Below are positions 44,981 through 56,570 of a DNA stretch of 64,000 nt, piece by piece. The stretch covers positions 1 through 64,000 of the forward strand of contig BDDC01000136.1 of the NCBI GenBank assembly GCA_001662425.1, in the 5' to 3' direction. The stretch is from Chlamydomonas sphaeroides (lineage: Eukaryota > Chlorophyta > Chlorophyceae > Chlamydomonadales > Chlamydomonadaceae). Within the stretch, counting starts at the first letter, position 1. Each line of letters starts with the position of its first letter. Position numbers and translations under genes: made by a program. A model generated the notes under the pieces. That model ran no database searches. It worked only from the letters and a program-made list of their open reading frames with translations, and was not told the DNA's origin.

Positions 44981-47900
44981 ATGCATATATCAATACTGTT
45001 CGTCTTGATGGCGCTATTAGGAGTGAAACCTCTCGCGGATGGTGCTGCCCAAACACCAGCAGGCGTGTCCCCGCTGGTCGTGCCCAGCCGGAAGGAGTGT
45101 CCCGGTGGCTGGTATGGCCAGGGTCCTTATCAGGACGTTCTCGGGGGGCTCTGTCTGGGCAGCGATAGATGTGGGGCGTCAGGCCTAAACTGGAGCTCAA
45201 TTGACCTGCCTCCACAGCCGCCCCTTGTTTTGCCGCCCCCTGCCGCCTCGCCCTGTGCGCACAGCGGCGCACGCGGCCACTGCAACTACGAGCAGGTCGG
45301 TACATGCATCTGTGTTACTGCTGTCTGATGCACGTGCAGTACTATGGTGCCTCACGCCTCTACGTCTTACCAACCATGCCGCCAGGGTCGCTGCGAATGC
45401 CCCTGGGGCTACACAGGTGCGTGGGCTTCAGCTGGGTTCGTTGCGCCTGAAACCACAAGAATGTGCCCTTCGCCCATTCCCAGCCCTGATCCCGAGACCC
45501 CTCCCTCCCTCCCTCTGCCCCCTGCCCCCCAGGCCCTGGGTGCGGCGAGGACCGCATGGCCGCCTGCCGCCAGACCGAGGACGACCCGGGTGGGCGGACA
45601 GGAAGGGCAGGGAGCCGAGGGCGCCGGACAGGGCGCGACCCACATAAGCCCGACCCACATCACGCCCACGCATCCCAGCACACGGCAGCACTGCTCAGCA
45701 CAGTGGCCCGCACCACCCCCGCATACGCAGGCTCCTGCGGCTACGTCATGCCCAAGAACTGCGAGTGCTACCGGGCCTGCTTCCGGCTGTACTGCCAGCA
45801 CGGCAACGATGTGTTCAAGTGCGCGCATCAGGTGGGTCGTGGACACCATAGCCGGCCGCGCACGGCTGTGAGGTGTGAAGGACGCAGGGCGAGGAGCGGG
45901 CGAGGTGGAGAGAGGCAGGCCAGAACGGCGCAGGACTCACCCCAGCAGGCAGCGAGCCGTAGCACGGCCCGCGCAGCAGCGCTGCTGCGCCGTCACGGCC
46001 AGCGACAGGTGCAACGCGGGCACCAGAGCCGTCTCCGCACTGGGGCCAGCAGCACCACCGGGTCTTACTGGCGCGCCAACGCGGCGCGCCCTGGCCGCTG
46101 CCCTCACGGCGCGGCACTCGCGTGCCGCCGCCCAGCTGCAGGACGCAGCAGAGTACCGGGGGCCTGGCCCACTCTTGCCTCCCAACACCTGACGTGCGCC
46201 GCACGGCAGCGCACCCTAGCCCCACGCCCTACGTAGCCCGGGTGCCTTTTATTGGACACCCTGTTGTGAGACACGTGCTCGCTCAGCGACGCCTGCTGCC
46301 CGGCGCAGTGGAGCTACGACGCCGGCCGGGCGACCTGCTGGCTGTACGGCGACCCCAAGCTCGGCACGGCCGGCACGCTGGGCAGGGCGCAGAACAGCTC
46401 GCGGTACCCGGAGCACCCGGAGAACGAGACCGTGTGGTACGAGCAGGTGCGGCAAACACCAGGGGCAGTGGTGTCGCCCGCGGGGTCGTTGCGAGCTGAG
46501 GGCGTGCCGTGCGGCAGCGGTCAGGGGCCCGCGTTGTGCGCTTGCGCATCGCGAAGCCAATGAAGCTCTTGGCGTGCCGGCCCTGCCGTACTGCCGGACA
46601 GATTCCGGACTTGTACGACGGCAACAGGACCGAGTTTGACGACTCAATGTTGCTTGAGGTGCGCTTGCTGGCAGCGCGCGGCTGGTCTGGGTGCAGGCTC
46701 GATTGAGCTAGCTAAGAGGACACGGATGCGGCTAAGCGCCCCCCGTCGTACCGAACCAGGCCATGGCAGCGTGCAGCTGGTTCCTGGGCTCGATCTAAGA
46801 TCAAACTAATGAAACTGAGCGGCTGCGGCGAATAGTACCCGACCATGGCGCCGCACACAGCCTGTGGGCACATGCTTGAGTGTCGCTGCCGTGGAGCCTG
46901 CCGGCACGTGCCGTACTGCTACGGCACAGGCTCGTAAGTCATCGAGCGCCAGCTGGGAGGTCCGCGGGTCAGCGGCCGAGCGCCAGCATGCCGCAGCTCG
47001 TTGCAGTTCCGACACCAATCCACGGCGGCGTCGAGCAGCTGCGACCTGTCGCACTGCCTGGAGCGACCTGGCCGCGAGGAGTGGTCGGCGGGGCTGCAGT
47101 TGGTGGCGAAGCGAGGTGGCCTCAAACCCCGCCCCCCAATCCGGACCCCGCAGGACGAGTCGCGCCGCTACAAGTCGCCATGGCACCGGCCGTGGCTAGT
47201 CTGGCACCACGCCAACAACACGGGTCAGCCGCTGAGCGCCTGCAACCGCAGCTGCAGCAACGGGCGCGGCTTCTGCATTAAGCACGACTGGGAGCACGAG
47301 ACGGCGCCCGTGTGCAGCTGCCGGTTCGGGTTCAAGGGCAAGGCGTGCGAGACGGTGGGTGAGAGGACTTGTTGCCTTTGCGGCGCTCTTTTTGCCGTGA
47401 CGGCCGAGCGCGCTGCCGGGTTGTGGCGACGGCGGCGCCTCCGGCCGGCTGCTTGCGGGGCCGTGCTTGGCCGCCCCGCCAAACACGGGTTGCTGGCAGC
47501 CCGGCCCAACACGGCTTGCCTCCGTCTCTAAGCGGCTGACGCCTGCTGGCCTGCCATCCAATGCTTTGTGCATGTGCTACGCTGCTGCCTACCTCGCCTG
47601 TGCAGCCTGACCCCGAGGAGGCGTGCTGGTACGATCCCAGCTGCGGTGGCAATGGCACCTGCCACAGCGGCTTCTGCCGCTGCCCGGACGGCCGCTGGGG
47701 CTGGGCCTGCCACCGCAGCAGGGCCTTCATGCCCGCACAGCCAGGGGCGGTGCCGGACATGAGGTCAGCGGGGAAGGCAGAGCGGCGGGCCGGGCCGTGA
47801 CCAAAAACGTTTGTCGCATTGGTCAACGGTTACGTTCAACCCCACTGCCACTCCAGGTTCCCCACCCAGTTCAAAATCTTCATGTACGACCTGCCCTGGG

Positions 47901-50900
47901 ACATCGCCTTCCCGTGAGTGGCCCCAGCGCGACAAGCCGCCACTCCATGTTGCCACGGAGCTCGCCGTCCTGTGCAAAATGCCACGCACCTCACCACAAA
48001 CGCCTCGCATCTCAAACGCCTCGCATCTTGCCTGAGAGAGTTCGTGTGTGGCCTCGGCGCCCTGACACGCCAAACCTCATAATGTCCTCTTGCCAAAATA
48101 TCTTCCACTCCTGCCCTGCCGCTCCTTCCCTTGTGCCGCAGGCACGAGCAGAACGAGGAGGCCCACGACCGAGCCAAGCTGTACACTGGTGCGTAGTTGT
48201 GGCCAGTCGTGGCTTGCGCTCGCTGCCACGGCAGCCGCCCTGCCCTGGGGCGTGAGCACGGCCCCAAGCCCGGGCAGCAAAGCGCAGCGCGGGGCTGGGG
48301 CCAGCGATCCGCGATCCTCGGTGGAGCTCGGTCCGGTGAGAGCTCCTTCGTGCCCTAGCGTCCGCTCGGAGAAACGGCGCGGGGTTGCGAGAGACGCGGG
48401 GCTCGGCGCCGCGCGGGCAGCAACCTCATTGAACTGTGTCACGGACCACCAGCAGCAGCTCGGCCCAACCCTGTCCCCGTGCCCCTGGCCCAATGCGCCC
48501 GCAGCCTACGAGCACTTCCTCGAGTACTTCCTTAAGGATAAGGCGGTGCGGACAGGCGAGCCGGGGAGCTGACTGGGCAGGGTGGAGCAACGCATGCGTC
48601 CGGCCAATACCTATCGATGGCCGAGCGCCGAGGTGCAAGGGCAATGCTGCCGTCATGATCCCTCGTGCCACGTGACGTGCACCGCTATTTTTCCACCCTG
48701 CTTCCCATCATCGTTCACCCTTCACACCTCCTCCCAGAGAACCGTGCTCGCCGCTGACCGCACCGCTGCTATTCCAATGTCCCGCCGCGCTCTGTACGCG
48801 CCTTGACCGCCCGCCGCCCCCTTCTCCCTTTCCAGAAAACCCCTACGAGGCGCATCTCTTTTACGTGCCCGCCCTCACCTTCTTCTACGTCGATAATGTG
48901 CGCAATCCCGAGTGGCAGGCAGAGGTCGTCATCGACTATGTGCGACAGCACTGGCCCTTCTACAACAGATCGGGTAAGTCAGGGCTACGGCCCTCGGCCG
49001 CGGTCGGCGCGGCGCTCAAGGCCATGTCCGTCATACATCCCGTGTCATCCAAGCGCCGCGGTCTAGCTGTCGCGCTGGCCGGACCTGCCAAGGCGGTGCC
49101 ATTCACCTGCTGGGGGCACCGAGAGGCCCCGGGTGAGGAACCCCCCCCCCCCGTCCTGTGCCCTCCTCAGGCGGCGCCGACCACTTCATGTTCATGACCG
49201 GGGACAGGGGCGCCTGCCAGACGGGGCGATGGCTGCAGGACTCCGTGATCAAGGTGGGGTCTCCATCGGGTTGGGGCGACACGCAGCTGCCAGGGCTGGG
49301 GCGTGCCCTTGACCCCGGGTGTCGAAGCCCCGGGATGCGGCGGGCGCAGCCTTCTGCCTCCAGGCCGAACGGCCGCTGCGTGGCGGCAGCAGTGAAGGGC
49401 CAAAGCATCAGCGACCAGTTCGTATTTTTATCTCGCAGCATGCGGCGCACAGGCTGCAACGCGTCCACAGCTCTGGATAATCTTTAAGGAAAGTGTGGAA
49501 GATTCGCAACCCTACGCACAGCCGTCGTTTCCCGCTGCGGCGTCCACACAGCGTCGCACGACCCGCGGCTGCCCTTGCTGCCGCTCCGTCCGCCGGCCCG
49601 CAGGTTGTCCACTTTGGCATGCAGATGCCCAACTTGACGTGGGGTGAAGTGAAGAACAAGGCGAGCCGCGTGGCGGGCGGGCGAGCGTGCGCACTTAGCG
49701 CCAGCGGCACCCAGCCGCCGCTGCCACCTAGCTAAGGGTCCGGCGACGCCAGCTGGCATGCCGCTCGGCGCCTATCGTTTCCAACATACGCTCGCATCGC
49801 AAACTCATCGCACGCGACCGCCCCTCCCTTGCCAGTGCGCTCGCCGCGCCCTGCACTGCCGCACCCCATCCCAACCCTCCCTTCCCCTCCGCTCACCACT
49901 CGCCACCACCCCTTCCAGGACTACGCCTGCATCCAGGTCAAGCGCGACCTGGTGGTGCCGCCCCACTCGCGCACTCGTGTGACCCTCAACACACGAACCC
50001 AAGCGGCCCCTCCTTCCCTCCTCCCCTCCTGGGCCCCTGACAGGATTACGCCTGCATCCAGGTCAAGCGCGACCTGGTGGTACCGCCCCACCACAACGGC
50101 TTCTACTACTGGCAGCTGCTGCCCAATGTCACAGCGCCGTACTATGAGGTAGGCCATTGGTCAGCGCACCGGGGCATATACGGTACCGCCCAGCTAGCCA
50201 CAGCGCATGCAGTCTGGTCCGGTCCGGTGGTGTCGGCTCTGCGGCGCATCAAGCAGGTCAGGGCGGCCTCCTGCGGTGCGCGCCGCCTGCCCTTTGCCAC
50301 GCGCTTCGTCAAAGGTCTCCGCAGTGCCTGTATCGCGACGGTGCTTAAGGACGCAGGACCAGCCTCCTAGCTAGGTGAAGGCACTTGATGGGCAGCTGCT
50401 AGCCCTCACATTCGCTGCAATGCTGCAATCCCGCGCTACCCTTGTCATCAGCACACCAGGCATGTACGACAAGCACCGGTCGGGTCAAGGCCACACGTCC
50501 CCCGCCCCTCCTGCCCCGCCTGCCCCCGCAGTGGCTGGTGGGCGAGGGCGGCAGGGACAGCAACCGCACGCTGCTGTTCTTCTTCGCGGGCGGCATCGGC
50601 GAGGGGGAGTACAGCGGAGGGCACCGCCAGGTGAGCGAGGGCGGCTGTCGCGACTGCGGTGCGCGTAGCAGCCCGCCTGCCAGCCTCCGGCAGCCTGCAG
50701 CAGCTCCCGAACCTTGCCGAGTCCATCGCTTGCCGAATGAATTGATGTGTGGCGTCTGCTGCGGGTCCCCTCGGGAGCCTCGCTGCCATGGTACCTGGAC
50801 CGCTCGGCCCCTTGCCCCTCGTACGCGGAGGTCACACAGCGCCCAGATGGAGCCTGTTTATCGACTTGAGGGCCGCGAACCCCACTCGCGTCCTGCCGCG

Positions 50901-51734
50901 CCCCTCGCCCCGGTCCCTAGGCCATAGCTCAGCTCATGGCCAACATGACGAAGCCGCTGCCGGAGGACATCCTGTTCATTGAGGGCCGCACGCCCGACTA
51001 TGCCAGTCTGCTCCGCAAGAGCAAGTTCTGCATAGCGCCGTGAGTCGGGGGACGCGCCTCGGCTAATGGGGGCAGGTATGCCAGGCACTTGGCGTTGCGC
51101 TGAGGGGACCTGCGCGGTACTTCCTGCGCGCGTTGCGTCGTGTGCGAGGCCCCTGCGTTCCCCCTTCGGCCGCAGCTATGGTCACGGCTGGGGCATCCGG
51201 GTGATGCAGGCGGTGCAGTTCGGCTGCATCCCCGTCATCACCCAGGACAGCGTGTGGCAGGCGTACGAGGTGCGAGCGTACGGCAGGGGGCCTGCACTGC
51301 CGCCTCCGGTCCACTGGTCCATGCCGCCCTCCTTTCCCTGATCTCTCTCCCTCCACTCCCCTCCGCCCCCCGCCAGGACTTCATGCCGTACGAGGAGTTC
51401 TCCGTGCGCCTGCCCCACTCCGACATCCCCCGCCTGGTGGAGCTGCTGAGGGCCTTCAGCGAGCAGCAGATGGCGGCCATGCGGCTGGCGCTGGCAAAGT
51501 AAGAGACGGGGAAGGGGGCGCCCCACTTAAGAAGCAGCTCCCTGTTTCGGCACGCCCCGCGCCTGATACTCTGTTTCCCGGTCGTCCTCCCTGCTGGCCC
51601 TGATCCCTTTCAGGTACTGGCGCGCCTTTGTGTGGCAGCGCTCCTGGGGTGGCCAGGCCTACGAGTGGACGCTAGCGGGGCTGCAGCGGAGGGCGGCCAA
51701 CCTGGACTCGGGCTACTTCGGGCCGCTGCGGTGA
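44981..51734 (+). CDS. Gene F: secreted EGF-like/exostosin glycosyltransferase (GT47-like)
   Basis: Twenty-one exons: 44981-45111, 45265-45295, 45386-45416, 45533-45589, 45731-45831, 46309-46446, 46602-46658, 47154-47354, 47606-47763, 47857-47913, 48142-48188, 48505-48555, 48836-48973, 49171-49253, 49604-49660, 50044-50148, 50532-50630, 50921-51039, 51176-51269, 51377-51498, 51614-51734 (1998 nt, 665 aa). An N-terminal signal sequence (ISILFVLMALLGV) is followed by Cys-rich EGF-like modules (residues ~43-70, ~213-248, ~254-285). The exostosin domain (~303-600) shows FKIFMYDLPW, NPYEAHLFYVPALTF, GGADHFMF, TLLFFFAGGIGEGEYSGGHR and the C-terminal YGHGWGIRVMQAVQFGCIPV. Exostosins build extracellular glycans from nucleotide sugars in the Golgi; the substrate is not predictable. 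Introns 12 and 15 start with GC. Exon 16 is partly duplicated upstream. Confidence 0.88.
49917..50091 (+). repeat. Tandem partial duplication of gene F exon 16
   Basis: The acceptor plus the first 48 coding bases of exon 16 occur twice, at 49917-49967 and 50041-50091, 124 bases apart and differing at a couple of positions. Only the second copy continues into the full exon with a GTAGGC donor. The first runs into unrelated sequence with no suitable donor, so it appears to be a decoy or non-functional half-exon. Confidence 0.85.
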
Positions 51735-53985
51735 CCCCGCGCTGGCGTCACCGGCAGCCGGGGGAGGTGGGCATGCCTGCCCCGGTATGCCGACGACGCC
51801 AGCGCCGCTACGATAACGGAAGATTGACGCAGGACTGACGCGTTGCGAGCAGCCGGGGCGCGGGCCAACGAGCGAGCCGGGTGCTCGTGTTGTGTTGTGG
51901 GGCATGTACGCTCGCGGCGCTGCCAAGGCGCTGCAGAAGCGCGGGGCCAGCGGGGCGCTCGTCCGGCGCGTCCGGGCTGGGGCATGTGGGGACGTGATGC
52001 TGTGGCGGGTAGGTGTGGCATGTGTGGTGCAGCACCTGGCTGTGGCGGTAGGTGTGCAGGTGAGCCGTGTCGGGGAGGCAGCGGCCGGAGCAGGCAGCAT
52101 GCAGTCTGCCAGGCCTTGCAGGCTGGTGGAGTAATGGAACGCATCCACGCCATGTAGCTCGCTTGGCGCAATGCCATCTACGGCTGCGGGCACCTGCGAA
52201 GCACACTCGCGTGCCTGTAGAGGCTTTTCCTGGCAATGACACATCAGCGGACGCGACGGTCCTGGCTAGCTGGAGACCGGTCTCGCTCGTTCATTGCTTC
52301 GCAGCTGTCAACAGAGGTACTCCGCGCTCGCCGCGTCATGCGCGACCCTCACCAGGGTCTCCCCTGACCCCCACGCGTGCAGCAGGCGGCGTCGCAGCTC
52401 CGTTCCCTGGCAGGTCGGGCCTGCTCCCATCCATGCCTTGCTCACCCCATCCAGGTCCATGCGGTCGGACCCGCGCAAATCGAAGACGGCTATGACGCCC
52501 CGGGCCGTGTCATGCAGAAATACGGAAAACGCGAACGAAGGCAGCACGGTATCCGGCACCAGAGTGCCAAGACCACCGGCCCCATGCACAGAAGCGCAAG
52601 TCTGCTCCGGCGGCTCCGCTGGCGCTGGCATGCGGTAGGCCCTCCCGCTGGCATGGCATACGCACCGCCTCGCTCAGCCTCGCCAGCTCAGCCCCTGCCG
52701 CTCCGCCCAAAAGCACAAGCACTTCACGCGCGCCACGTATTGTGTTGTATGGACAGTCGCAGCTGCACAACCCAGAAAGCCCTTACCCGGACGAGCGCCC
52801 CGCTGCCCCCGCGCTTCTGTAGTGCCTGGGCGGCGCCCTTAGCGCCGGGGACGCGTCACGTCTAGTGGACTAGACCGCCGAACTCGATCTTCCGTAACAT
52901 GCCGTAACCCGCGACTAACGGACGAGCACAATGGCAGGCCGCCTGCCCCGAGGTGCCCGCCGCGCCGCTCGCCCGGCGGGGGCGGCAACGGGGGTGGCGA
53001 TGGCGGCGACGCAGGGCCGGGCGGGGTGCACCAGCCATGATAATAAAGAAGCACGCTGGCGGCGGGCTTGCCGCAGCACAACGTATCATCGGCACAGCAC
53101 GGTCTGGAGGGGCGGCCGCGCACCGGGCGCCGCACTCTCAGGGGGCGGAGAACGGATCACCGCCTCACTCATTTGCAAGAGGTGTGGAACATCATCAACA
53201 CCAGCGCAACCCACGGCCAAGAGGCGCGCTTTCAATGCGGCACTCGTTGACATGCAAGCGTAAAGCTGCAGCATTGCAGCAGAGGAGCGGCGGCGGAGGG
53301 GCAGAGGCCACTGAGGCCACACCGAGGCCTCACAATACCAGTAGCAGCCCGCAGCCCGCAGCGCCGTAAGCCAACGTGAAAGTACGGTACTTGTGTCGCC
53401 TTTCGGCAACACTGCAGCCCGTGAGGGGGCCGTGACGGCAGCCTTCGGTACCTCAGCCGTCGTCCGCAACGTTGGGATGTTCGTTCTCTCATGATGTCGT
53501 CGCTGCGGGCCTTGAGGTCAATCGCGTCAAGCTGCCCCATCGCAAGCTCGGCTGCTCGAGGTGGTGAGCGCGAGGTTGCAGCGCACCAGGGCACATCTGC
53601 CACGACCCTCCATCGCCCCCGCCCGCTACCCGGCCGTCACCCGACCGTGGAGCCTTCACTACACCTCACTGCCCCCCTCCTCCAAGCCGCCACGCGCCGT
53701 CCCCAGAGGCACGCCCCTCGCCCGCCGCGGCGGCCGCTTATGGCAGGCATGGACAGGGGCTGTCCTGGCAGCGAGCCCATCGACCGCCGCTGCGGCTGTG
53801 TGTGGTGGGCAGGGGAGACGGGGGACCTCTCACCTGGTGGTGGGCCTACCCGGGCAATGAAGCTGCCGGGGGGTGACGTGGCGCGGGGTGCTAAGCACTA
53901 GGGAACGCGGAATGTCCCGATTCACGCAAACTGACGACACAATATCAGGATTCATAGCGAGTGCGCTTCGCTGTCGTTCGTTCCC
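51735..53985 (-). other. Intergenic region with a candidate degenerate minus-strand gene
   Basis: No complete gene could be assembled. On the minus strand several blocks have protein-like composition with splice-like ends: about 53490-53170 (contains TSAALKARLLAVGCAGVDD), 52865-52810 (QALQKRGGSGALVR before GTAAGG), 52745-52660 (AREVLVLLGGAAGAELARL before GTGCGT), 52610-52455 (SVFLHDTARGVIAVFDLRGS before GTGAGC), 52415-52330 (LLHAWGSGETLVRVAHDAAS). The last two faintly recall 3'-5' exonuclease (EXD1/egalitarian-like) cores, but key residues cannot be confirmed. A related QALQKRG segment in opposite orientation lies at 51915-51965. It may be a decayed gene. Confidence 0.3.
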
Positions 53986-55756
53986 ATGGCCATACGCCAA
54001 GCCCTAACAGCGACAGCTGCTGCTGTCCAGCTCCTTTTGGTGCTGGCACACCTTTGCGATGCTGATCAAATGTCCTGGGCCCCATGCGATGCTGGATTAA
54101 CAGCGTTCACGCCATCTTCGGTCACGCTGACGCCGGACCCGCCAGTTATCGGCTCGCCAGCAACCTTTGTCATCGAGGGCGAGATAGGTATGGAGACGAG
54201 CGGCGGGAATTCCAAGGTTTCTGAAGAGTCTAGGAATCGTCAGAAACACAACCACAACCACAACCCCGCGCCGCGGGAACACGAACTCGGCAGCAAAACT
54301 AGCTTGATGGTTGTTCGGGCTGCATACATGTACCAGACAGGTTACCCGCCCTCCGTGTTCCCCGTCCAATGCCCCCGCTGCACCCCGGCACTCCACAGCC
54401 ACCGAGCTGCAGGGCGGCTCCGTGGACATGGTGGTCTCGTTCTCTGGGCTGCCCATATATAGCAGCTCCTCCGATCTTTGCGGCAAGACGACTTGCCCCG
54501 TGCCGGCGGGGCCCATCACCATCACGATCCTGCAGGCCCTTCCGCCAATCGCTCCGCCGGTGAGTCAGCGATACGCGGCTACTCAAGCCTCTGCAGCCCT
54601 GTGCCGGCCCGGGTTGGATGACTCACGCTGCCGAGTGCGGCGCACAGCGCTGCAACAGAAGCACCTCTTTAAGGAGGGTGGAAACTGGCCAGGATAGCTG
54701 TGGCGTCCTGTCGTGGCCGTGTCTTACCGTGGCAAGAAGCATGGCCCCACAAGGTTGTCACCGGCAACCGGATTCCTGAGAGAGAAGGGAAGCATTGACC
54801 TGGCAGACTGCCCCCGGCAGGCGGAAATCCTTGCCGGTGTGTAGTTTCCAAGGCTTATGTGCCCAGCGACCTGGATTACGGGGGGTGGGTGGGTGGGACT
54901 GCTGTCGCAAAGCATCCTAGCGGCAAGGACGGCTGGGGAGGGGATGGGGATACGATGCCCTGGCAGATGTCCCGGAAGCCCGGGATTTCTGCTGCGTGGG
55001 GCTGGCATTGCCCAAGCGGAAGGGGCTTCGACCGCGAGGAAGGCTTCGGAGCATGTTGCGCCTGCCCCAGCACGGTAACGAAGCCCCACCCTTCCCTGCC
55101 AGCGACGGATTCCCCCCCCTCACCCCTGTGCCGCGACGGATTTCCCCCCCACCCCTTCCCTACCAGTAGACTGCGCTCCCCCACCTTGCCGTTGGTGCCG
55201 AGGAGCCCGCGTGCCCCAGGGTACCTGAGACAACCCCTGGGACGTCGCTGCCCCGGCCCTTTTGACCACAACCCTGCGCCTGGCCGTGCGCAATGCCGTC
55301 ACTACCTTGCTGCTGTGCTGCGCCCCCCGCCAGGGCGACTACGGAATGCAGATCACGGCGCGAGGACCGGACGGAGGCGAGCTGGCGTGCGTCAACGTCG
55401 CCTTCTCCCTGGTGCTACCGGGGCTGGCTGCCGGCTCGTCCGCCACGGTGGGCGCGGTGCTGGCTGCGGACGCGGGCGCCGACATGCCCACGACGGGAGA
55501 CGTGAGCTCCGCTGCGGCTGCGGACGCCTGGGCGAGAGCTGCGCACCCAGAGGTGGCGGTGGCGGCGGTAAGGGCGGTGCGAACGGCGGGCGCGGTGGCG
55601 GCGGGCGAGCAGGCGGTAGCGGGCCTGGAGCAGGAGGCGGAGCTGGTAGTCGAGGCGAAGGCGGAGTTGTGGCAGCACCGCAAGGACCTGCGGCTGCGGG
55701 TGGGCAGCGGTAGCAGCATCGGCGCCGAGGCGGAGGTGCGGCGGCGGCGGGCGTGA
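53986..55756 (+). CDS. Gene H: secreted ML-domain (MD-2-related lipid recognition) protein
   Basis: Three exons: 53986-54187, 54399-54559, 55334-55756 (786 nt, 261 aa), phases consistent. A signal peptide (AAAVQLLLVLAHLCDA) leads into an ML domain: WAPCDAGLTAFTPSSVTLTP with the usual early Cys, DPPVIGSPATFVIEGE, then ELQGGSVDMVVSFSGLPIY, DLCGKTTCPVPAGPITI and GDYGMQITARGPDGGELAC. The even Cys spacing fits NPC2 and phosphatidylglycerol/phosphatidylinositol-transfer relatives, which bind lipids or sterols in secretory or vacuolar compartments. Family members usually end shortly after this point. Here an Ala/Glu/Arg-rich, coiled-coil-like extension of about 90 residues follows. An unrecognised intron (a GTGAGC donor lies at 55502) could shorten it. 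A TGTAA signal 144 bases after the stop supports the modelled end. Confidence 0.8.
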
Positions 55757-55899
55757 GGGGTGGGGCGTGATCGCGTGAAGCGGTGCCGTTGGATCCAGTT
55801 GCGTTGCGTGAGTTGGCGCCCCCAAGTGCTCCGAATGCAGAAGCTTGGGGACCACGGCAGGCGGGCGAGGCGGCCTCGCTGCCTCCCACCGCGCCAAGT

Positions 55900-55904
55900 T
55901 GTAA
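55900..55904 (+). terminator. TGTAA poly(A)-type signal for gene H
   Basis: TGTAA is the usual polyadenylation signal of volvocine green algae (established knowledge). This copy is 144 bases downstream of the gene H stop codon on the same strand. Confidence 0.5.
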
Positions 55905-56466
55905 ATGACCGAAATGCAACCCGAATGCATCTCGCGCGCTGCACAACGCTGTGAGTGATGTTCGTTCCCGGACGGGGACTTGGGTGTCAAAGTTGTGCTT
56001 GCACGACGAACAGCCTGGGCCATAGGGCGCAGGGAAGATTTTTGCCACGCGCTGCCATCGCTCGTGTCGCCGACGGGGCCCACAGCCGTGGCGCGGGCGC
56101 AGGTACTGACACGAATCAGCCCGTCTTAAGTCCACAACGTCCATAACAACGACAGCAGAGCCCGGCGCATAAAACTGACGGGAGCAAGGTAGCTGAAGGC
56201 CTCGCAGCGCCGCGGAGCTTATGCGGAGCCGGGCGGACGCTGGACGGGCGGCGAGGGGGCAGGTCGGGCAAAGCTGTCGGCTGGGGCTGTCGGTGTCGCA
56301 GTACAACATGAGCCCGGCCGAGACTCGTGTACACCAATTCACCGCAGCACTGCACTAGCTGATACCTTGTCGCTGCGCACAAGAGCTCACCCCCTATCGC
56401 GGTGACGAGTCAGACGCAACTTGGCTATATGCGCTTGGTTGTCACGGCGACCATCATAGTGGCCCT
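55905..56466. other. Intergenic region between genes H and G
   Basis: No supported gene is seen. The stretch up to the TATA box contains no splice-consistent coding block, and its open frames are antisense GC-rich chance frames. Confidence 0.5.
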
Positions 56467-56474
56467 TATATAAA
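56467..56474 (+). promoter_or_regulatory. TATA box of gene G
   Basis: A perfect TATATAAA sits 97 bases upstream of the gene G ATG in a locally AT-rich patch. The spacing matches the TATAAA at 44866 upstream of the paralogous gene F. Confidence 0.65.
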
Positions 56475-56570
56475 GCACACGACGAACTGGTCATACCTGC
56501 GTGTTGCGCTCCGCGCAAATGTAAGGCGCAGTGAGCGCGTCTGACCGCGAGCGTCAAGGTTGCAGCCGCC

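Noticed and set aside
44702..45328. 208-codon frame starting upstream of gene F
   Set aside because: It overlaps the TATA region and reads through intron 1; only the part from 44981 to 45111 matches the gene G signal-peptide exon.
55392..56342. 316-codon minus-strand frame over gene H
   Set aside because: Pro/Arg/Ala-rich antisense shadow of gene H exon 3; no start context or similarity.
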